A DNA stretch of 9,822 nt from Gemmatimonadota bacterium (GTDB lineage: Bacteria; Gemmatimonadota; Gemmatimonadetes; Longimicrobiales; Gaopeijiaceae), in assembly GCA_007129525.1 (NCBI GenBank), contig SKVI01000097.1, forward strand, positions 1 through 9,822, given 5' to 3'. Of the stretch, positions 5,364-9,822 are shown in pieces (position 1 is the stretch's first letter; every line of letters starts with the position of its first letter). The notes under the pieces are model-generated. The model searched no databases and had not been told where the DNA came from. It saw only the letters and a list, made by a program, of their open reading frames with translations. The translations under genes were made by a program, and so were the position numbers.

Positions 5364-6840
5364 CCCGAAAGTGGTCGGCCACCTCCGGGGGCGGCCGGGT
5401 GAACAGGCTCACCACCACGGTCACCAGGCCCGCCAGAATGAAGGCGGGAATCAGCTCGTAGACGAAGTCCCTGAGGACCGGAGTCAGGTACCACACGATG
5501 GTGGTCACCGTCCCGGTGGCCACTCCGGCCAGGACCCCTGCCGCCGTGGTTCTTCGCCAGTAGAGGGCCAGGATGGTGGTGGGCCCCAGCGCCGCTCCCA
5601 GCCCCGCCCACGCGAAGAGCACGAGCCAGAAGACCAGCTCCTCGGCAGCCCACCCCAGGGCCAGCGCCCCCGCCACCAGGACCACTACCACGCTCCTGGA
5701 GACCACCACCAGCCGCCGCCCCGGGATTTCCTCGCCCTTCCGGATGACCTTCTCGTAGACGTCCCGAACCACCGCTGACGCGCCCACCAGGAGCTGCGAA
5801 TCTGCGGTGGACATGATGGCGGCGAAGATGGACGCCACCACCATCCCGAAGAAGATGGAGGGCAGCAGGGTGTCGGCCAGGAGGGGATAGAGGTTCTCCG
5901 TGTCCTGGGCCGGCAGCATGGAGAGTTCGGGGAAGTAGACCCGCCCCACCAGCCCGATCAGGACGGCGCCTCCGCCCATGAGGACGTTGGCCGTGGTGCC
6001 GGTCCAGGCGGCGAAGCGGAGCTGGTCGGCATTCCGGATGGACATGTAGCGCACCAGGATGTGCGGGTTTCCCGGTGAGCCCAGCCCGATGCCCACCAGC
6101 CCCAGAAGCGCACCTGCACCCAGCGAGAAGATGTCGATGAAGGCGGGATCGTAGGCCACCAGTTCGGCCATCACCGGCGCCCAGCCTCCGTAGGCCGTCA
6201 CCCCCATGACGGGGATCACCAGGAGGGCCACCACCATGAAGACGGCCTGGAGGGTGTCGGTGAGGCTCACCGCCAGGAACCCTCCCACCGTGGTGTAGGC
6301 CAGGACGATGAGGGCGGTGAGAACGACCCCCACCTGTGCATCCAGCCCGAAGCTGGCCCCGATGGCCTTCCCCCCGCCCACGAATTGAGACGAGACATAG
6401 GCCGTCATGAAGATGAGGAGCACCGCCGCCAGCGCCACGCGGATGAGGTCGGCCCGCTCCCGGAACCGCTCGGCGAAGAAGTCGGTGAGGGTCACGCAGT
6501 CCCGTTCCTCGGCAAAGCGACGGAGCCGGGGGGCGAAGTGGAAGAAGAGGAAGAACTCCACCGCGGTGTAGCCCACCACCGCCCACACCGCCGACGCCCC
6601 CATCTGCCAGGCCATGCCGGTGACCCCCAGAAGAAGCCAGGCGCTCCGTCCCGACACCACCGCCGAAAGGGCCACCACCCAGCGGTTCATGACCCGCCCG
6701 CCCACGAAATAGTTGCCGATGCCCCGCGAGGAGAACCGGGCCGAGTACGCCCCGATGATCACCAGGACGACCAGGTAGCCCACGAAGGCCGCCACCGCAT
6801 AGGCGTCTGCCTGGATCACCGGAGCCAGCTCTTCCTCCAT
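5269..6840 (-). CDS. Sodium:solute symporter family protein, PutP-like
   Basis: Inner-membrane secondary transporter of the SSS family, closest by eye to the Na+/proline symporter PutP. The 523 residues give about 12-13 hydrophobic segments. Shared landmarks are YFVGGR (44-49), VGGFLAVSLTDTLQA (185-199, Asp195 matching PutP Asp187), GNPHILVRYM (257-266), AIMSTADSQLLV (341-352, Ser344-Thr345 matching PutP Ser340-Thr341) and WAGLGAALGP (411-420). PutP Asp55-Met56 are replaced by Gly64-Arg65 in ALSAVVSGRSAWLLLGVTG. Residues past about 493 are a Pro-rich, low-complexity tail coded entirely where the gene overlaps the convergent 95-aa gene. The start ATG (6838-6840) has GGGGGAGG three bases upstream. 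The gene follows the phosphoesterase by 81 bases on the same strand and probably shares its transcript. Substrate is uncertain: proline, another amino acid or a small organic acid. Confidence 0.93.
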   Translation of the reverse strand: MEEELAPVIQADAYAVAAFVGYLVVLVIIGAYSARFSSRGIGNYFVGGRVMNRWVVALSAVVSGRSAWLLLGVTGMAWQMGASAVWAVVGYTAVEFFLFFHFAPRLRRFAEERDCVTLTDFFAERFRERADLIRVALAAVLLIFMTAYVSSQFVGGGKAIGASFGLDAQVGVVLTALIVLAYTTVGGFLAVSLTDTLQAVFMVVALLVIPVMGVTAYGGWAPVMAELVAYDPAFIDIFSLGAGALLGLVGIGLGSPGNPHILVRYMSIRNADQLRFAAWTGTTANVLMGGGAVLIGLVGRVYFPELSMLPAQDTENLYPLLADTLLPSIFFGMVVASIFAAIMSTADSQLLVGASAVVRDVYEKVIRKGEEIPGRRLVVVSRSVVVVLVAGALALGWAAEELVFWLVLFAWAGLGAALGPTTILALYWRRTTAAGVLAGVATGTVTTIVWYLTPVLRDFVYELIPAFILAGLVTVVVSLFTRPPPEVADHFRVMGGSLPPPPPPSPEPGEGRLPPGEPPRRGR

Positions 6841-6921
6841 CTACCTCCCCCTGATTCGGACGGTGTCAACCGGCCGGGAAGATCGGGGGGAGGATCGCCT
6901 GGCGCAAACGGACTCGGGCGA

Positions 6922-7731
6922 CTACCAGCGGCCCCGGGCCCGCTCCTTGCCCGGCAGAACCTCGAGGCAGGTGGTCCACCAGCCGCTGCGGATGGTTTCG
7001 ATGAACTCGTCGGGAAGTCCCTCGTCCAGCATCTCGTCGGCCAGGGCCTCCACGTCGTAGCTCACCGGCACGAAGTGGGGCTCGAGGTGTCCGTCCTGGA
7101 ATTCGAGCAGAGTGTACCAGACCTCCCGACGTCCGTCATTGGCAGGCCGCCCCAGCGCCCCGGCGTTCACGTACCAGCGACCCCGCCCCAGAGGCCGGCT
7201 CCAGTGGATCCCGGTATGGGTGCCCAGGAGGACGTCCGCTCCGTGGCCGGCGGCCAGTCCCTGCAGGAAATGGGTGGGGGTGGTGGTCTCCCACAGGAAT
7301 TCGTTCATGCGCCGGGGGCTGCCGTGGAAGGCCAGCACCGCCAGCGCCTCGGGGCCTGCGCCCATCCGGAAGCGAATGTGGTGGGGGAAGTCCGACATCC
7401 ACTCCCGGTGCTCCGAAGAGGTGTTGGCCAGGGTGTACTCGTAGGAGATCCGGGCGTAGTGATTGTCCCGGGGATCGGTGTAGCCGCACTGGCAGTCCTC
7501 AAGGCCCCGGGCGATGGAGTCGTCGTAGTTGCCCCGGACCACCGGGATGCCCTCCTCCCGGAGGATCGCCGCGCTCTTGTCCGGGCTGGGCCCGAAGGCC
7601 CCCAGGTCGCCCAGGCAGATGATGACCTGGGCCCCCCGCTCCCGAGCGTCGTCGATGGCCACCCGCAGGGCCTGGTGGTTGGAATAGATCCCGCCCAGGG
7701 CGGCCACCCGGGTGAGGGGCTCACCCGACAT
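6922..7731 (-). CDS. Calcineurin-like metallophosphoesterase homologue with a degenerate metal-1 site
   Basis: A 269-residue member of the YfcE-like metallophosphoesterase fold. Metal-2 ligands are present: Asp42 in CLGDLGAFG, Asn68 in RGNYDDS, His136 in AFHGSPRR and His172 in GTHTG. The usual first motif DxH (as in SDIHGN) reads GGIYSN (13-18), so Asp becomes Gly14 and His becomes Tyr16. The last His of GHTH becomes Gly174 and the catalytic His of GNH(D/E) becomes Tyr69. VNAGALGRP (188-196) is the usual strand after the last motif. A CxC pair (Cys80, Cys82) and a C-terminal WWTTCLEVLPGKERARG segment look lineage-specific. The start is ATG 7729-7731, sharing one base with the stop of the radical SAM gene (TGATG), with GGA six bases upstream. 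The frame continues 67 codons further upstream, but that part is antisense-like. It may be a one-metal phosphoesterase, a binding protein, or something else. Confidence 0.9.
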   Translation of the reverse strand: MSGEPLTRVAALGGIYSNHQALRVAIDDARERGAQVIICLGDLGAFGPSPDKSAAILREEGIPVVRGNYDDSIARGLEDCQCGYTDPRDNHYARISYEYTLANTSSEHREWMSDFPHHIRFRMGAGPEALAVLAFHGSPRRMNEFLWETTTPTHFLQGLAAGHGADVLLGTHTGIHWSRPLGRGRWYVNAGALGRPANDGRREVWYTLLEFQDGHLEPHFVPVSYDVEALADEMLDEGLPDEFIETIRSGWWTTCLEVLPGKERARGRW

Positions 7732-8648
7732 CAGCGATCCGAGCCAGCGGAGCTGGATGTGTTGGAGCAGATGGCGCCGGAGAGGTAGCACGTATAGCAG
7801 GCCGACTCCCGCAGGCGGGCGGGACGGCCGGCGGCCTCCTCCAGCGTGTCGCCCAGGCGAGCCGAGGGCGACTCCAGCAGAATGGGGCAGGCGTAGACCC
7901 CCCGGGCCGTCACCAGTCGGGCCCGGGTGCACAGGAGCTGCGACAGGTCGAAGCCGTGGAGCATCTCGTGGGTGACCTGCTCCGTCTCATCGTAGCCCCG
8001 GGTCCGCTTGGCCTCCTCCCCCATGAGAAGGGGAGGCAGGATCTTGATCCGGGGGCGGTGATAGCCCACCTCCGCCAGGAGGGAGCGAAACCCTTCCAGG
8101 TAGTCCTCGGTCTCGTCTTCGGGCCAGCTTCTCATACAGGTGATGATGGGAAGGAACCCCTCCTCCACCAGCCGGCGCACGCCCTCCACACACCGATCAA
8201 AGGCCCCTTCGCCCCGGATGGCGTCGTTCATCTCCCGGGTGATCCCGTCCAGCGAGACCCGAAGCTCCAGGGTATAGATGGACCCGGCGTTGAGCCGGGC
8301 CAGCCGACGGGCCCGGCGGGGCGGCATGAGGGTGGCGTTGGTGAGGACGGTGGCGGGCCCCACCTCGAGGGTGTCGGCCAGGATCGCCTCCATCTCCCGG
8401 TTCATGAAGGGCTCGCCGCCGGTGAAGTAGTACTCCTTGACCCCCAGCTCCGTGGACTGCGAGAGGGCTTCGGCCACCTGCTCCCGGGTCATGAACCAGA
8501 AGGAGTGGTTGTCGGGAGCGCACGAGATGAAACAGTGCTTGCAGCGCAGGTTGCAGACGGTCCCCGCCACCTGGAACCAGAGCTGGTCCAGGGCCTCCAG
8601 CTCCACGGCCGGAGAATCGTCCACCACCGCCAGCTCCACTCGCGCCAT
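7731..8648 (-). CDS. Radical SAM protein with SPASM-like C-terminal cysteine cluster
   Basis: A 305-residue radical S-adenosylmethionine enzyme. The CxxxCxxC motif binding the catalytic [4Fe-4S] cluster is VCNLRCKHCF (31-40; Cys32, Cys36, Cys39). The SAM-binding GGEP motif is at 77-80, preceded by the strand VKEYYFT. Further landmarks are VLTNATL (101-107) and LRVSLDG (129-135). The C-terminal part has Cys240-x9-Gly-x3-Cys254 (CTRARLVTARGVYAC) and later Cys284-x2-Cys287-x6-Cys294 (CYTCYLSGAIC), close to the SPASM/twitch pattern for auxiliary iron-sulfur clusters. SPASM enzymes often modify peptides but also act on small molecules. No precursor-peptide ORF is evident nearby. The ATG (8646-8648) has an excellent GAGGAGG five bases upstream. 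The gene leads the leftward cluster, overlaps the phosphoesterase start by one base and diverges from the transglycosylase. Family is firm; reaction unknown. Confidence 0.94.
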   Translation of the reverse strand: MARVELAVVDDSPAVELEALDQLWFQVAGTVCNLRCKHCFISCAPDNHSFWFMTREQVAEALSQSTELGVKEYYFTGGEPFMNREMEAILADTLEVGPATVLTNATLMPPRRARRLARLNAGSIYTLELRVSLDGITREMNDAIRGEGAFDRCVEGVRRLVEEGFLPIITCMRSWPEDETEDYLEGFRSLLAEVGYHRPRIKILPPLLMGEEAKRTRGYDETEQVTHEMLHGFDLSQLLCTRARLVTARGVYACPILLESPSARLGDTLEEAAGRPARLRESACYTCYLSGAICSNTSSSAGSDR

Positions 8649-8846
8649 CCACTCCTCCTCGGGGTCAAGACATCGGTTGCCCGGGACCGGGCCTCCGTCG
8701 TGGTAAACGCCGCTGCCGGGAGAAGGGTTCCGAATCCCGCCACCGGACGCAAGCCGGAAACCTCTCCGATCAGAGAGATCTTGCGCCAGTGTCGGCGGAA
8801 CGAGGGGCTGGAGCCCCGGGCGGCCGGCCGGGTATCAGGGGCCCTG
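8649..8846. promoter_or_regulatory. Divergent intergenic region between the radical SAM cluster and mtgA, rich in small inverted repeats
   Basis: 198 bases that should hold the promoter of the radical SAM cluster (leftward) and of the transglycosylase (rightward); I see no convincing -35/-10 pair on either strand. Near the radical SAM side is a palindrome GCCCGG-GA-CCGGGC (8679-8692). Near mtgA are GGGGCT-GG-AGCCCC (8804-8817), a GGCCGGCC-type palindrome (8821-8830) and CAGGG-G-CCCTG just before its ATG. Loops of 1-2 bases favour DNA-level palindromes over RNA hairpins, though in DNA this GC-rich some may be chance. No RNA gene or small precursor ORF was recognised. Confidence 0.4.
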
Positions 8847-9797
8847 ATGCCGAACCGAACCCACCCAGCCGGCAACGATGACCGCCGCCGGACGTCGGGC
8901 AATCCGGCCCGGTCTGCAGCCCGGGCGCTCCTCTGGACTCTGGCGGCCGTGGCGGCGGTGTGGCTCCTCCACCCGTGGCCCCTCCTCCTGAAGTGGATGG
9001 ACCCGGGCACCTCCAGCTACATGGAGCACCGGGCGCACGAAGCCCGGCAGGCCGGCGAGGAGATGGAGCTTCGCTGGAGCTGGGTCCCCCTGGACCAGAT
9101 GTCACCGCACCTGGAACGGGCCGTCCTCATTGCCGAGGATCATCGCTTCCGGGACCACCGGGGCGTGGACTGGGAAGCGCTGGCCGAAGAAACCCGCTAC
9201 CGGGGAGGGCTTCCTCCCAACCTGTTGGATGCGGAGGACCGGGAGGCCCTCCTGGAGGCGGTCGCCTACGTCAGGGAGCACCGGGAGGGGGTCCGGGGCC
9301 GCAGCACCCTCACCCAGCAACTGGCCCGGAACCTCTACCTGTCCCCCCGACGCACCTTCATCCGGAAGGCCCAGGAGCTCCTCATCGCCCGCCGCCTGGA
9401 GCTGGTTCTCTCGAAGGACCGGATCCTGGAGATCTACCTGAACGTGGCCGAGCTGGGACCGGGCATTTTCGGGGTCGAGGCGGCGGCCCAGGCCCACTTC
9501 GGCCGACCGGCGGCGGAGCTGAGCCCCCACCAGGCTGCGGCATTGGCGGCGACCCTCCCCCATCCCCGCACGTCGAACCCCTCGCTGAATCCCGGACGCA
9601 TGGCATGGCGGCAGGCGCTGATCCTGGAGCGCATGGGGCTGGCCGGACCACCGGAGGGGATCCCGGCCCCGGACGAGGTGGAAGTGGAGATCCTCCCGCC
9701 CGTGTCTCCCGACACCCTGGATCCCGACACCGCCGGCGTCAGGGGAGACGACCCTCCCGACCCCAGCGATCCATGGGGAGCTCCAGCTCCTCGATGA
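8847..9797 (+). CDS. mtgA: Monofunctional biosynthetic peptidoglycan transglycosylase (GT51)
   Basis: Polymerises lipid II into glycan strands at the outer face of the inner membrane; no transpeptidase domain is present. Of 316 residues, 1-23 are cytoplasmic and basic and about 24-42 form the single membrane anchor (ARALLWTLAAVAAVWLL). The GT51 domain follows: EDHRFRDHRGVDW (97-109) with catalytic Glu97, GRSTLTQQLARNLYL (151-165), RKAQELLIARRLE (173-185), then SKDRILEIYLNVAELGPGIF (189-208) and GVEAAAQAHFG (209-219). The distance from Glu97 to the GRST motif is about 54 residues, against about 32 in E. coli MtgA as I recall it, so there is an insertion near 113-145. Residues 272-316 form a Pro/Asp-rich tail. 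The start ATG has AGGGG five bases upstream; the same frame stays open for 297 codons before it but crosses the radical SAM gene antisense. Confidence 0.93.
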   Translation: MPNRTHPAGNDDRRRTSGNPARSAARALLWTLAAVAAVWLLHPWPLLLKWMDPGTSSYMEHRAHEARQAGEEMELRWSWVPLDQMSPHLERAVLIAEDHRFRDHRGVDWEALAEETRYRGGLPPNLLDAEDREALLEAVAYVREHREGVRGRSTLTQQLARNLYLSPRRTFIRKAQELLIARRLELVLSKDRILEIYLNVAELGPGIFGVEAAAQAHFGRPAAELSPHQAAALAATLPHPRTSNPSLNPGRMAWRQALILERMGLAGPPEGIPAPDEVEVEILPPVSPDTLDPDTAGVRGDDPPDPSDPWGAPAPR

Positions 9798-9822
9798 GTC
9801 CCGTCTCCAGGTGAAAAAGCCA
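9739..9822 (-). CDS. Probable C-terminal end of a minus-strand gene entering from the right edge
   Basis: Reading leftward from the edge, one frame gives 27 residues, WLFHLETGLIEELELP then MDRWGREGRLP, before TGA at 9739-9741. The balance of hydrophobic and acidic residues looks like a true protein end, unlike the other frames here. It would overlap the last 59 bases of mtgA tail to tail, which would account for the low-complexity Pro/Asp tail of that protein. Too little is present to name a family. Confidence 0.35.
   Translation of the reverse strand, partial: WLFHLETGLIEELELPMDRWGREGRLP

Noticed and set aside
6841..6869. Perfect TTGACA upstream of the symporter (minus strand, 6864-6869)
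   Set aside because: A -10 box 17 bases on would overlap the ribosome site (AGGTAG) and place the start past the ATG, so it cannot drive the full gene.
6385..7788. 467-codon plus-strand open frame
   Set aside because: Shadow of the symporter, phosphoesterase and radical SAM genes; rich in Pro, Gly, Arg and His with no recognisable domain.
7732..7932. 67-codon upstream extension of the phosphoesterase frame
   Set aside because: It lies inside the radical SAM coding region on the same strand in another frame; the composition is Arg/Pro/Gly-rich and the 7731 ATG gives a tight coupled start.
7956..8846. 297-codon upstream extension of the mtgA frame
   Set aside because: It is antisense to the radical SAM gene, rich in Gly/His/Pro/Leu without motifs, and a good ATG with AGGGG upstream lies at 8847.
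8649..8846. RiPP precursor peptide for the radical SAM enzyme
   Set aside because: No short frame with a ribosome site and a leader/core pattern was seen here or between the cluster genes, so a peptide substrate cannot be claimed.

Overview
This 9.8 kb window is GC-rich, gene-dense chromosomal DNA from a bacterium with a Gram-negative style envelope: it carries an MlaE-type lipid-transport permease and a monofunctional peptidoglycan transglycosylase. My best guess at lineage is Gemmatimonadota or a close relative. That rests on general impression (GC-rich codons, GGAG/AGGAGG ribosome sites, small hypotheticals of familiar style), not on a marker gene. I see no rRNA, tRNA, CRISPR array, insertion sequence or prophage gene.

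Layout. Leftward (minus): 3'-truncated mlaE-like permease (1-587), a 118-aa hypothetical (738-1094) and an EGY/site-2-type M50 membrane protease (1236-2264). Rightward: transcription terminator Rho (2491-3741), behind a C-rich, G-poor leader of about 100 nt. Leftward: a xanthine/hypoxanthine-type phosphoribosyltransferase (3763-4317), tail to tail with rho. Rightward: two small genes, a 155-aa hypothetical (4491-4958) and a 95-aa protein that may be a divergent GroES-fold protein (5076-5363), separated by a striking 22-bp inverted repeat. Leftward: a cluster in the order radical SAM protein with SPASM-like C-terminal cysteines (7731-8648), metallophosphoesterase homologue (6922-7731, sharing one base with the radical SAM stop) and PutP-like sodium:solute symporter (5269-6840). 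Rightward: mtgA-like transglycosylase (8847-9797). The right edge probably holds the last codons of another minus-strand gene (9739-9822).

The most interesting part is the radical SAM / metallophosphoesterase / symporter cluster. The phosphoesterase has lost, as a set, the residues that normally hold metal 1, yet keeps all the metal 2 ligands. The symporter has Gly-Arg where PutP has the Na+-linked Asp55-Met56. The first two genes look translationally coupled, so they probably act in one pathway; the substrate cannot be read from the sequence.

A second theme is transcript ending. Three convergent junctions (rho/phosphoribosyltransferase, 95-aa gene/symporter, mtgA/edge gene) have almost no space or overlap outright, with no hairpin plus T-tract terminator. 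That fits heavy use of Rho-dependent termination, with rho itself encoded here behind a rut-like leader.
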